64,000 nt of DNA from Chitinophaga sp. HK235 (GTDB taxonomy: Bacteria; Bacteroidota; Bacteroidia; Chitinophagales; Chitinophagaceae). The stretch's first letter is position 1, and each line of letters starts with the position of its first letter. The position numbers and the translations under genes were made by a program. Under the pieces are notes generated by a model, which was not told the origin of the DNA, ran no database searches, and saw only the letters and a list, made by a program, of their open reading frames with translations. Location: contig NZ_CP073766.1 of assembly GCF_018255755.1 (NCBI RefSeq), positions 3,968,001 through 4,032,000 on the forward strand, read 5' to 3'. Below, in pieces: positions 27,355 through 36,261 of this stretch.

Positions 27355-29022
27355 ATGGCATTTAGTAACGCTTCAGATAAACCCTCTATCTATTTCAACA
27401 TCATTAGTATCCTCATCTCCCTGTTATCCCTTACACTGGGAATGATTGTCTGGTATCTTATTGATTTTCAACCAGCATTTTATCTTGAACTACTCATCGG
27501 TACACTATTTCTTGCCTTACCCGTCATAAAGAAATTTATCGGGCTAAAACCCAGTGTGCTTTTATTTTTCATCATACTCAATTCTGCTTTCGTCTTCTAT
27601 GGTATCATTCTGGGACCCGTAGCATCTATTCCACTGTTGACAGTCTTCCTGATGGGAGCTTCTCACCTTCTTATCGCAAATAAAAAAATACGGAACCTTT
27701 TCTGGGGTTACGTATGTATTACAGTCATATTCCTGGAAACCAACTATATCTTCAACTGGCTACCTCCGATTACCATCCTTCCCCAAAGCTTGCTGATTAT
27801 CCGTTTGATCGTAATCGCCACAGGAACTACCTTAAATGGTATCGTGCTCTTCTTCTATATCAACACGCTCAAAAAAGCCTCCGAATCCAAAACAAAATAT
27901 CTCCGTGAAACCACCCACGAAATAAGAACGCCGCTCAACTCCATCATGGGTATTGCTGAAGGATTAAATGATAAACTCACACTGTTGAATGATCCTGCAT
28001 TAAGATCTACCTTCCGTAAGGAAACGGAGCAGCTCCAGATCGCCTCTCTCATGATCAGGGAGATCATTAACAACCAGTTAGACCTTGCCAAGATAGAAGA
28101 AGGAAGATTCAATGAAGTAAACAATGAAAGTTTTAATCTCCGGGAATGTATCAATGAATGTATATTGATGCTACGTCCTATTGCTTCCTCCCGAAGGATT
28201 AACATTATTCTGAACTATGATAGCCGGCTACCGGAATACATCATTACTGATAAAACGATTATCAGTAAAATCATCAACAATCTTACATCCAATGCGCTGA
28301 AGTATTCCATTGAAGATGCAGTGGTCAGGTTTAATGTATTAAAAGTGAATGATCACATCAACATTGAAACGAATAATATCAGTTCATTACCCAAAGAGCA
28401 ACTGGAAGATATTTTCCAGCCATTCGTTTCTCATGCCAATAAAGAGAATATCGCGGAAAGCACCGGTCTGGGACTCGCTATCACCCAACAACTGGTCGAA
28501 AAAATTGCGGGCACCATCACTGCCAGCAAATTTGGCAACAACACTATTTTCACGCTGAGTATTCCCTTGAAGGAAGGCAGGAAAGTGATGGAGACAGTAC
28601 TGCCTCCGTTAGTAGAGGATATGTATAAAGACTATGTGATACTGGTGCTGGAAGATGATTCATTAAATCAGATAGCTATTCGCGAGGCTATAAAAACAAT
28701 GGGAATCGAACCCTATTTTGTTGAAAACGGCGCAGAAGGACTGGAACTGCTGAAACAGATAAAACCCGACCTGATTATAACGGATGGAAAAATGCCCGTT
28801 ATGGATGGGAAAAAGTTTCTTAGTATCCTTAGAGCCTCTAGTGATAATAACCTTCGTAATATCCCTGTCATCGTCGCCTCCGGAGAAACGTTCCTGGCAG
28901 AAAAAGAAAGCTTTATAGCAGTCGGTGCAAATGATTTTATCCTTAAACCATTTAGTCGGGCTGAATTAATAGATGTTATCAGAAAACACCTTCCCCAGAT
29001 AAAATTGCATGCGGTAAACTAA
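27355..29022 (+). CDS. Hybrid sensor histidine kinase/response regulator (HK2) with altered G1 box
   Basis: A 555-residue relative of HK1 with the same plan: about six membrane helices (residues 14-175), HisKA with His188 in RETTHEIRTPLNSIM, an ATPase domain and a C-terminal receiver (LVLEDDSLN, acceptor aspartate in LIITDGKMPVMDG). The N box (NNLTSNALKYS), F box (FQPF) and G2 box (STGLGLAIT) are present, but where the G1 box DxGxG should be it reads IETNNISSLPKEQ, without the aspartate that contacts adenine and without the glycines. It may bind ATP poorly and work mainly as a phosphatase, scaffold or partner of HK1. No output domain is present. Confidence 0.92.
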   Translation: MAFSNASDKPSIYFNIISILISLLSLTLGMIVWYLIDFQPAFYLELLIGTLFLALPVIKKFIGLKPSVLLFFIILNSAFVFYGIILGPVASIPLLTVFLMGASHLLIANKKIRNLFWGYVCITVIFLETNYIFNWLPPITILPQSLLIIRLIVIATGTTLNGIVLFFYINTLKKASESKTKYLRETTHEIRTPLNSIMGIAEGLNDKLTLLNDPALRSTFRKETEQLQIASLMIREIINNQLDLAKIEEGRFNEVNNESFNLRECINECILMLRPIASSRRINIILNYDSRLPEYIITDKTIISKIINNLTSNALKYSIEDAVVRFNVLKVNDHINIETNNISSLPKEQLEDIFQPFVSHANKENIAESTGLGLAITQQLVEKIAGTITASKFGNNTIFTLSIPLKEGRKVMETVLPPLVEDMYKDYVILVLEDDSLNQIAIREAIKTMGIEPYFVENGAEGLELLKQIKPDLIITDGKMPVMDGKKFLSILRASSDNNLRNIPVIVASGETFLAEKESFIAVGANDFILKPFSRAELIDVIRKHLPQIKLHAVN

Positions 29023-29097
29023 AACACCCTCTTTTCCATAAAACCAACACACAACAATAACAATCAAAATTAAAAACATTATTTTTAAGTGTAATAC

Positions 29098-29160
29098 TGT
29101 TACCTTTTCCAAATTTTTATGTAACAAATATTGTTACCTTTTTTCCCTATTTTTGTAACA
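29098..29160 (+). promoter_or_regulatory. Operator/promoter array of the AbiE locus
   Basis: Two 29-base units, each TGTTAC-N17-GTAACA (29098-29126 and 29132-29160), lie in tandem with 5 bases between them, a period of 34. Adjacent arms form the 17-base palindrome at 29121-29137. The second unit contains a -7-like TATTTTTG (29148-29155) and ends at the base before the ATG at 29161. AbiEi antitoxins repress their own promoters by binding inverted repeats, so these are probable AbiEi sites; the binding itself is inference. Confidence 0.7.
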
Positions 29161-29790
29161 ATGGAAAGCGTACAGAAAAATATCGAAAACAGGATTAGCC
29201 GGTTTAAAAAGGGAGAATTGATATTCCCGGCTGACTTCAGGGGTCTTGGCTCAACAACTGCCATCAAAATGGCATTGTCCCGCCTGACCACTAAAGGCAA
29301 GCTACGCCGCCTTTCCCATGGCATTTATTACCGCCCCAAAATGGATGCTTTGTTTGGAGAATTATATCCTAATCCTGAAAAAGTAGCTCAGGCCGTCGCG
29401 CAAAAGGAAAAAGTACGCATTATGCCAACCGGCTCCGAGGCACTCCATGCCCTCGGTCTCACCACCCAGGTACCCGTCCGCCGGATCTACCTAACTGATG
29501 GTGAAAATCGACAAATCAAAATGGGTAAAACCTACATTGAATTTAAGCATACCACTCCCAAAAAAATGTCTTATCAGGGAAAGCTGAGTAGCCTGATAAT
29601 ACTTGCGCTGATGGAAATAGGGACTGAATCGCTGAGTGACGAAGTCCTTAAAAAACTTAAACATTTGCTCTTACACGAAAATAAATCTGTACTTGTAAAA
29701 GATCTGGCTATGGCTCCTACACGTATATATGATTTCATCATTAAACTTATTGCTGTAGGAGATGATCAGATGGTTAAACCTGACAGATAA
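29161..29790 (+). CDS. AbiEi-type antitoxin (DUF6088, type IV toxin-antitoxin)
   Basis: The ATG at 29161 gives 209 residues; the codon at 29131 lies inside the operator and is rejected. The N-terminal winged helix reads LIFPADFRGLGSTTAIKMAL followed by SRLTTKGKLRRLSHGIYYRP (about residues 21-60), the usual DNA-binding part of AbiEi proteins, and the C-terminal half is the antitoxin domain (IMPTGSEALHALGLTTQVP). In type IV systems it does not bind the toxin directly but represses the operon and counters the toxin's effect. The toxin gene overlaps its 3' end by 29 bases. The antitoxin looks intact. Confidence 0.88.
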   Translation: MESVQKNIENRISRFKKGELIFPADFRGLGSTTAIKMALSRLTTKGKLRRLSHGIYYRPKMDALFGELYPNPEKVAQAVAQKEKVRIMPTGSEALHALGLTTQVPVRRIYLTDGENRQIKMGKTYIEFKHTTPKKMSYQGKLSSLIILALMEIGTESLSDEVLKKLKHLLLHENKSVLVKDLAMAPTRIYDFIIKLIAVGDDQMVKPDR

Positions 29791-30791
29791 ACAGAGAGAG
29801 ACTGCACTTGCACAGGCAGAAGCAAAGAGCCCACATATACAAAAAGCCATTGAAAAAGACTGGTGGGTGACTTTAACACTTAAAGCTCTTTTCAATACTG
29901 CCCATGCACCTCACTTTATTTTTAAAGGAGGCACTTCCTTAAGCAAAGGATATAAACTAATAGAGCGTTTTTCCTGAAGCTTTTGGCAGAGAATACCTGA
30001 CAACACCTACCCACAGTTATGTTAAAAGGCTAAAGAAAGAAGGGTGCAGATTTACTAGCACGTTGCTCAAAGAAGCACTGGAAAAATCATTGCTGGCTAT
30101 GGAGATGAAGCCTGAAGCTTTTACGCTGATTGCTGAAGACATCAAAACTGCTCATCCGGATAAAGATCCTCAAACACTATATCTTCATTACAAATCTCTA
30201 TTCCCTCCTAACCCCTACCTAAAAGACGAAGTCAAAATTGAATTTAGCGTACGATCACTGACCGAACCATATGAAGAAAGGCCTATCCAATCTCTATTAT
30301 GGGAGTATTTCCCCAATAAAGCATATGAGGAAACACCTTCTATGATCCGAACAACTCAACCCAGAAAAACATTCCTCGAGAAAACATTTTTGCTGCACGA
30401 GAAGTTTGCAGGAATTGTCGGGCAAAAGATTCCCGAAAAGAATCTCGGCTCCGAACGAGGCTCACGCCACCTCTACGATATTGTCAAAATGGATGAACAA
30501 GGAATTACTAACCAGATTCTAAATGATCCTGCATTTTACAACACCCTTCAAAACCACCGGCGACATTGGATACGACTGAAAGGATTTGACTATACTACAT
30601 TGCATCCATCCACCATTAATTTTGTGCCTCCCAATCATGCTATTGCAAAATATCAACAGGATTATATTGCCATGACCAACGGAGGAATGCTGACAACTCC
30701 TTACCATCATTTTAACATCATTCACAAAAAATTACAGACAATAAACGATCGTTTCAGAACACTGGTATTACCAACACGAATCAACTTATAA
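29762..30791 (+). pseudogene. AbiEii-type nucleotidyltransferase toxin, frameshifted with lost DxD motif
   Basis: The first part (29762-29977) encodes the start of an AbiEii/COG2253 protein with the first catalytic motif FIFKGGTSLSKGYKLIERFS and then stops at TGA. The remainder is open in another frame from about 29973 to the stop at 30791 and reads PEAFGREYLTTPTHSY... through the rest of the family domain. Family members continue ERFS with EDIDLA and several residues before this point; that stretch, including the DxD metal ligands, is missing. The phase change equals a deletion of 2 modulo 3; about 26 bases would fit, with CC shared at the junction. The toxin is therefore almost surely inactive while its antitoxin remains. 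Confidence 0.85.
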
Positions 30792-30953
30792 AAAAATATC
30801 ACGGCGATGAAGGGACTTCATGTTACTGGAGTTACTAATTTTCATAACGGGAATATTAAAGGGATTGATGTCAATGGATATAAAAATAACCAACAATTCT
30901 CTTAATACTAAACCATCGGATTGATTTTTTCAAAGAAGATATGGGTAATAACA

Positions 30954-30986
30954 AAAAGCGCTGCAGTATTGTACTGCAGCGCTTTT
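30954..30986 (-). terminator. Terminator of tRNA-Gln(TTG), first copy
   Basis: A perfect 15-bp stem (30954-30968 with 30972-30986), loop TTG. Read on the minus strand it follows the tRNA by nine bases and ends in T5. The plus-strand reading also ends in TTTT. Confidence 0.82.
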
Positions 30987-30995
30987 CCTTTTATG

Positions 30996-31066
30996 TTGCC
31001 CAACCAGGATTCGAACCTAGACAAACAGAACCAAAATCTGTCGTACTACCATTATACTATTAGGCA
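30996..31066 (-). tRNA. tRNA-Gln (anticodon TTG), first copy
   Basis: A 71-nt minus-strand cloverleaf with anticodon stem ACAGA/TCTGT around TTTTGGT, giving anticodon TTG for CAA codons. It is identical to the copy at 39479 except for one base in the acceptor stem, where T5 forms a G-U pair instead of C-G. CCA is not encoded. Promoter and terminator are its own. Confidence 0.95.
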
Positions 31067-31082
31067 CCGTTTTTACGGGACG

Positions 31083-31113
31083 CAAATGTAGCCCTTTTTT
31101 TAATAAAAACAAA
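31083..31113 (-). promoter_or_regulatory. Promoter of tRNA-Gln(TTG), first copy
   Basis: On the minus strand TTTG (31110-31113), 19 bases, TACATTTG (31083-31090): a full match to the Bacteroidota consensus. The -33 box lies just beyond the stop of the ABC permease gene. Confidence 0.8.
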
Positions 31114-31118
31114 TTTAC

Positions 31119-33494
31119 TTATTCTGCTTTCAGACTACGCACCGGATTCACCAGCGCCGCCCTGATGGCCTGGTAGCTGATAGTACAGATAGTGATCAGC
31201 AACGCACCGGCTGCTGCCACTATAAACACGCCCGGACCAATACTGACACGGTAGGCGTATTTGTTCAGCCAGTACTGCAGACTGTAAAAGGCCACCGGCA
31301 CAGCAATACAGCAACCAATAAACACCAGTGCCATAAAATCCTTTGATAACAATAACCACAACTGCGCTACGGATGCCCCCATCACTTTGCGGATGGCAAT
31401 CTCCCGGGTCCGCTGTGCGGCCATATAAGCAGCCAGACCAAAGAGGCCCAGACAGGAGATAAAAACGGCCAGCACTGCGAAAACAGCGGCCAGCTTACCT
31501 GCCAGCGTCTCCAGATCAAACTTTTTATCATAACTATCGGCAGCAAAAACATAATCAAAGGCATAACCCGGATTATGTTTATTGAAGATGGGAGTGATCT
31601 TCTTAAGGGCGGTATGTGTATCTGTTTTGTCAGACAAACGGAATAACAAGGTAGTAGCATCCTGGTCATCATGTGTGAACACCGCTGGCTCTACCGGTTT
31701 GAAAGGCGATTCCATCACGGCATCCTGTACTACACCGGCAATGACTACACGCTCCCCTCCTCTCCAGCTGATCTGCTGTCCGGCTACCGGAGCGGTAAGT
31801 CCCATACGTTTTACGGCAGCTTCATTAATAATCACATAACCTGAGTCTGCTGCCCGTAAATCATGAAAGTCACGCCCTTCCTTCAGTTGCATGCCCATCG
31901 CATTGAAATAACCTGATGATACATCAATCTGAGAAACGACCAGCGGTTGATTTCCCTGATGACCTTTCCACTGCTCCAGTACAGTACGCGACCAGATGGA
32001 TGTTACCGGATTGGAGGCTTTTACTACGTTTTCCACCATACCACTCTGCAGCAGCTCCTGACGCAGCGCATCGTAACTGTGCTTCATATCTTCACTCATA
32101 AAGGTGTACAACAACCGGGAAGTGCTGTAACCCACCGGTCTTTTTTTGGCATACTGAATCTGCTGATAAATAATAATAGTGCTGATGATCAGCGCCACAG
32201 ATGCCGCAAACTGTGCTACCACCAGTACTTTACGGGGAAGCACCGCTGCCCTGCCGGCCTGCAGGCCACCCTTCAGCACTTTCACCGGCTCAAAGGAAGA
32301 CAGATAAAAAGCCGGCCTGCTTCCCGCCAGCGCTGCAGTAACCAGAATAAACAAGGACAACACACCCCATGCCAACGGCTGCTCATAAGGAATATGCAGC
32401 TCACTGGCCACCACCTGGTTAAACGCCGGCAACACCAACTGCACTATTCCAACGCTCAATACCGCCGCCAGACAAGTGATCATCAACGACTCCAGCAAAA
32501 ACTGTATCACCAGGTCACGCCGCCCCGAACCAATCGCCTTGCGCACACCCACTTCCCTCGCCCGCCGCTCAGAACGGGCAGTAGACAGGTTGATGAAATT
32601 GATACAGGCAATCAATAATACCAATACTCCAATCAGCGTAAACATCCGGACATAAGTGATAAAACCACCGCTCTCCTTCCCATTCTCGAAGTTGCTGTAC
32701 AAACGCCATCTGTCCATCGGATGCAGAAAAATCTCTTCATTCCTCTGTGCATTATAACGATGGATAATATTTTTGATCTGTGCCGATACCGCTGCATAGG
32801 ATACTCCCGGATCCAGGGCTACAAAGGCCTGGGAACCGTTATCACCCCAGTCGTTACGCGCAGCCTGCATCCAGGGTTGTGTCTGTATCAGGTAAGTATA
32901 AGGTATCAGATATTTGAACTGCAGGGTGGAATTGACTGGTACGTCCTGAATGATACCGGTCACTTTCAGATCATGCTGATTATCGATGCGCACAGTTTTA
33001 TTCATCGCATCTGCAGACCCAAACAATGTTCTGGCCGTGGAAGCACATAACACGATGGAGTAGGGCTCCTGTAAAGCGGTATTGGGATCGCCTTCCAGCA
33101 TGGTAAAGCGGAACATACGCAGATAATCTTCACTCACACCACTACCCCGGAGATATAGTTTCTTATCACCGGCAATCAGACCATGATTATAAGGCCAGTC
33201 CGTGATAGACACATACCGGATGCCTGGAATATCTTTCCGCAAAGCATCTGCCAGTGGCATAGATACAGTTCCCACTGTTCTGAGTCCCCCATTGTTATCA
33301 GGGTTGTTTTTCATAACCTGGTAAAGATGTTCATGCCCCGGTAAAAACCGGTCATAGGAATATTCATTCACTACCCACAGGGTGATCAGCAAAGCCACTG
33401 CCATGCCGGTACCAAGTCCCAGGATGTTGAGCGCACTGTATACTTTATTGTTAACAAGATTGCGCCAGGCGGTTTTCAGATAATTACGAAGCAT
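31119..33494 (-). CDS. ABC transporter permease, MacB/FtsX type
   Basis: Starting at the ATG at 33494 (MLRNYLKTAWRNLVNNKVYS) the protein has 791 residues, the length of the double-module FtsX-like permeases common in Bacteroidota. Each half has a periplasmic MacB core region and FtsX-type membrane helices; the signature RAREVGVRKAIGSGRRDLVIQF (about residue 312) recurs in the second half as RTREIAIRKVMGASVAQL. Members export peptides, lipoproteins or drugs, or transmit signals across the envelope, with a separate ATPase. No ATPase gene lies next to it, so it is an orphan that must use a partner encoded elsewhere. Confidence 0.92.
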   Translation of the reverse strand: MLRNYLKTAWRNLVNNKVYSALNILGLGTGMAVALLITLWVVNEYSYDRFLPGHEHLYQVMKNNPDNNGGLRTVGTVSMPLADALRKDIPGIRYVSITDWPYNHGLIAGDKKLYLRGSGVSEDYLRMFRFTMLEGDPNTALQEPYSIVLCASTARTLFGSADAMNKTVRIDNQHDLKVTGIIQDVPVNSTLQFKYLIPYTYLIQTQPWMQAARNDWGDNGSQAFVALDPGVSYAAVSAQIKNIIHRYNAQRNEEIFLHPMDRWRLYSNFENGKESGGFITYVRMFTLIGVLVLLIACINFINLSTARSERRAREVGVRKAIGSGRRDLVIQFLLESLMITCLAAVLSVGIVQLVLPAFNQVVASELHIPYEQPLAWGVLSLFILVTAALAGSRPAFYLSSFEPVKVLKGGLQAGRAAVLPRKVLVVAQFAASVALIISTIIIYQQIQYAKKRPVGYSTSRLLYTFMSEDMKHSYDALRQELLQSGMVENVVKASNPVTSIWSRTVLEQWKGHQGNQPLVVSQIDVSSGYFNAMGMQLKEGRDFHDLRAADSGYVIINEAAVKRMGLTAPVAGQQISWRGGERVVIAGVVQDAVMESPFKPVEPAVFTHDDQDATTLLFRLSDKTDTHTALKKITPIFNKHNPGYAFDYVFAADSYDKKFDLETLAGKLAAVFAVLAVFISCLGLFGLAAYMAAQRTREIAIRKVMGASVAQLWLLLSKDFMALVFIGCCIAVPVAFYSLQYWLNKYAYRVSIGPGVFIVAAAGALLITICTISYQAIRAALVNPVRSLKAE

Positions 33495-33623
33495 GCAGGA
33501 TGTTTTTTGAAAGATACATCCAGGGCACCAATAAAATGCCATTGAAATAAACAGCTGATAATCAAATCAATAAGGAAATATTTTTGTCCGTTTTCAATGC
33601 ACCTTCGTTCATTTGCGGACAAT

Positions 33624-34109
33624 TTATTTCCGGGCAGTAGCACCTACGCCAAGCCCTACAGCCAGTACATCTTCTACTCCACCGGCGAAAGCATCTTTTA
33701 ACTTATACTTTTCCCCGGCGTATTTCCGCAGATAAAAAAAGGCGTAAGAAGCAGCTATTGCCGCCACAGCACCAATCAACGCACCGCGCCAGGCTTTGTC
33801 ACCGCCGGACTGATATACGGTAGCTCCGGCCAGTCCACCGGCCGCAGCCCTGCCCACCAGCCCTCCGGGTGAAATACGGTCCAGTACACCTGGTACCTTA
33901 TCTGCTACCAACTCACCGGCTGTTATAGTCTGCAGCCCTCGCATCACATTTTCCCTTTGCATAAACCCCAACGGGCTGCCATTCAGTTGCCGGGAAGGAT
34001 AACGATTGGCGTATTGACTGGCAAAAGCCGGCCCCATCACACTACGCATGCCGGACACTACGCCCAGTCCAACCGCACGCATCATAATAGGAAAGATCGA
34101 TTTGCTCAT
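33624..34109 (-). CDS. DUF4126 family membrane protein
   Basis: A 161-residue glycine- and alanine-rich membrane protein of the DUF4126 group: AVGLGVVSGMRSVMGPAFAS near the start, GGLVGRAAAGGLAGATVY in the middle and a hydrophobic helix WRGALIGAVAAIAASYAFFY (about 108-127). Three to four membrane segments are likely. The role of the family is unknown. It lies 28 bases after the MFS gene on the same strand and may be co-transcribed with it. Confidence 0.78.
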   Translation of the reverse strand: MSKSIFPIMMRAVGLGVVSGMRSVMGPAFASQYANRYPSRQLNGSPLGFMQRENVMRGLQTITAGELVADKVPGVLDRISPGGLVGRAAAGGLAGATVYQSGGDKAWRGALIGAVAAIAASYAFFYLRKYAGEKYKLKDAFAGGVEDVLAVGLGVGATARK

Positions 34110-34137
34110 ACTGGTCGCGGCACAATCATTGTGCCAC

Positions 34138-35292
34138 TCATGCCATGTTACTGCTCCTGCTACGCAACACGCCCCGCCACAGTACCAGCACTATTGCCAC
34201 CATCCCAAACACCATCCCTACCCAGGGAGCATAAGCCACACTATGTGTCGCGATCACCATGCCACTCACAGCTGTACCCACTGATACACCCAGGTTACCA
34301 AACGAAACAGCCAGACTGTTAGCGAATTCCAGCGCATCCGGCGCTGCCGAAATCATATTCGCCGCACCAGTAAAAAAACAAGGTGCATACCACACCCCCC
34401 ACAAAGCAATAACACCTGCCACCGGCCAACCTTCATATCCACAAAAGGATAAGGCTACCGGAATAACGATCGTTCCTCCCAGCAATACCAGCGTCACCAG
34501 TACCATATTCTTTCCGATTACCTTGCCCGCCAGCCAGTTGCCCACCACCCCGGTAATACCAAACAACAACATCATACTGCTGATCATCTCTTCATTCATA
34601 TGTTTCTCCTTGTTGAGATAATCTGCGAAATAGCTATAACTGCTAAACCAGGCCGCAATCATCACAAAGTTGATACAGGAGGTCAGCAGAAAATCATTTC
34701 TACCCAATATCTTCAGCTGTGCTCCATACGACTTCTTCTCCCCTGCCGGCATCGGAGGCAACAGCAACCATATTCCCACAATGGCCAGCATACTCACACC
34801 CGCCTGCATAACAAAAGCTCCCTCCCAGTTAAATCGCCCTGCCAGCCAGGTAGACAACGGTACCGTTGTCACCGTGGCAATACTGATACCTCCCATCACA
34901 ACAGACATCATCCGGTGGGCATCTTTTTTATCGACTGAACCCACCGCCGCCGCAATCGCTGTAGAGATATACACCGGTTGCAGGAAAGCTGGTAATATCC
35001 GGAGCACCAGCAACAGCCAGAAAGGCGGCGCCAATGCTGATCCTCCGGCAGACAAAACAAACAGGCCCATCGCCAGCAACATCACCTTCTTCCGGTCAAA
35101 ACCAGATGCCAGCAATGTCATAAATGGCCCCGTAAATGCTATCACCAGCGCAAAAGCACTGAGTAATATGCCCGCCTGGTCAATCGTAATATGATAGTGG
35201 GCCGCTACCTGTGGTAATATACCAATGATCCCAAACTCTGTCGTGATAATGCCGATCATGCCCAAACAGCCTATATATGCCAGCTTTTTCAT
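34138..35292 (-). CDS. MFS transporter, AraJ-like efflux type
   Basis: A 384-residue major facilitator with 12 predicted membrane helices. The start ITTEFGIIGILPQVAAHYHI resembles the conserved first helix of the DHA1/AraJ-type drug and sugar exporters, and the loop after helix 2 reads GFDRKKVMLL, a form of the MFS signature. It probably exports a drug-like compound or sugar; the substrate is unknown. The divergent HxlR-type regulator 94 bases away is the likely controller, as is usual for this pairing. Confidence 0.9.
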   Translation of the reverse strand: MKKLAYIGCLGMIGIITTEFGIIGILPQVAAHYHITIDQAGILLSAFALVIAFTGPFMTLLASGFDRKKVMLLAMGLFVLSAGGSALAPPFWLLLVLRILPAFLQPVYISTAIAAAVGSVDKKDAHRMMSVVMGGISIATVTTVPLSTWLAGRFNWEGAFVMQAGVSMLAIVGIWLLLPPMPAGEKKSYGAQLKILGRNDFLLTSCINFVMIAAWFSSYSYFADYLNKEKHMNEEMISSMMLLFGITGVVGNWLAGKVIGKNMVLVTLVLLGGTIVIPVALSFCGYEGWPVAGVIALWGVWYAPCFFTGAANMISAAPDALEFANSLAVSFGNLGVSVGTAVSGMVIATHSVAYAPWVGMVFGMVAIVLVLWRGVLRSRSSNMA

Positions 35293-35386
35293 GGTTCTTC
35301 TATTAATGTTGCCGCGAAATTAGAGAGTAAGTATCTTCGTACCTGCGGCTACAGCCGGTTGTATGGTACTAACAAAATTGTAAGCC

Positions 35387-35755
35387 ATGACCAGAAGAAA
35401 GGAAACCTCTACCAACAGTCTGAATAGAGAAATATTGAACAACACCTGCGATCTTGCTTATGCACTGGATCTCATCGGTGGAAGATGGAAACTGCTTATC
35501 CTCACCAACCTCGGCGACGAACCTGTTCGTTACAGTGAATTAAAAAAACTGGTACCTAAAATCACAGAAAGAATGCTCGCATTGGAATTACGGGCCCTGG
35601 AAAAGAACGGGTTAATCATCAGAAATGTATATGCTAGTGTGCCACCTTGTGTCGGTTACCAGCTCACCAACCTCGGAAAATCACTGGTACCTATCTGCCG
35701 CCAGCTGTCCGGATGGGGTGCCGAACATCGAATAACGAATAACATAATTGATTGA
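35387..35755 (+). CDS. HxlR family winged-helix regulator
   Basis: A 122-residue regulator of the usual size. The family hallmark is CDLAYALDLIGGRWKLLIL (residues 21-39) with a conserved N-terminal cysteine that acts as the redox or electrophile sensor in some members. A winged helix follows (RYSELKKLVPKITERMLALE) and the wing LTNLGKSLVPI. It is divergent from the MFS exporter gene, so it probably governs that gene in response to a toxic compound. The sensing role of Cys21 is an inference from relatives. Confidence 0.92.
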   Translation: MTRRKETSTNSLNREILNNTCDLAYALDLIGGRWKLLILTNLGDEPVRYSELKKLVPKITERMLALELRALEKNGLIIRNVYASVPPCVGYQLTNLGKSLVPICRQLSGWGAEHRITNNIID

Positions 35756-35787
35756 TTATTAATTTTTTACAAGAGATGTATATCTTT

Positions 35788-35834
35788 TGTAGATATACCT
35801 TTTACCCCCCTGTAGACCCACTGTAGTATCTACA
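35788..35834. promoter_or_regulatory. Phased TGTAG operator upstream of the small membrane-protein gene
   Basis: TGTAG begins at 35788, 35811 and 35822, spacings of 23 and 11 bases, and the last site forms the palindrome TGTAG-N3-CTACA (35822-35834). The first site also forms part of GTATATCT-N5-AGATATAC (35778-35798). The same words at the same spacings lie in front of the TPR/LuxR-type gene at 38408-38454. The element lies 84 bases upstream of the ATG at 35918. Confidence 0.65.
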
Positions 35835-35917
35835 AAAACAGGATCGTTTGCCCCACTGCCTACCTTTGCCCTGATTTCTATTTTATCCTTTTATCATTTT
35901 TAAACATCAGCGCAACT

Positions 35918-36247
35918 ATGAAAACAAAACAATGGGCAATCATCGCTTACATCACGATTATCGGTTGGATCATCGCGTTTGTTAAGAACAAGGAAAACAA
36001 AGACACATTAGTAACGTATCATCTCGAACAGGCACTAGGTCTCGCGATAGCAAGCCTGCTATGGTCTGTGGCCGTTGGGGTACTCCTGAGTATTATACCA
36101 GCACTGTCTGCGTTACTGTCTATACTGGGAATCCTTCCCCTGATATTTATGATATTCGGGATCATCAATGCCAATAGTGGTGTGCATAAACCCATACCAG
36201 TAATCGGAAAGTTCTTCGAAAACAAATTTGTTTTCCTACAGCAATAG
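35918..36247 (+). CDS. Small membrane protein, DUF4870-like
   Basis: A 109-residue protein with three hydrophobic segments: WAIIAYITIIGWIIAFV, ALGLAIASLLWSVAVGVLLS and a helix around ILGILPLIFMIFGIINANSG. The pattern YHLEQALGL followed by GVHKPIPVIGKFFENKF resembles DUF4870/Tic20-like small proteins of Bacteroidota, whose role is unknown. The upstream region carries the phased TGTAG operator that is shared with the convergent regulator gene, so it is probably a target of that regulator. Confidence 0.75.
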   Translation: MKTKQWAIIAYITIIGWIIAFVKNKENKDTLVTYHLEQALGLAIASLLWSVAVGVLLSIIPALSALLSILGILPLIFMIFGIINANSGVHKPIPVIGKFFENKFVFLQQ

Positions 36248-36261
36248 ATTGCCAGCTACAT

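Noticed and set aside
30807..30905. 33-codon open frame after the AbiEii pseudogene (MKGLHVTGVTNFHNGNIKGI...)
   Set aside because: Short, without SD or known family. It might be a remnant, but the support is too weak for an entry.
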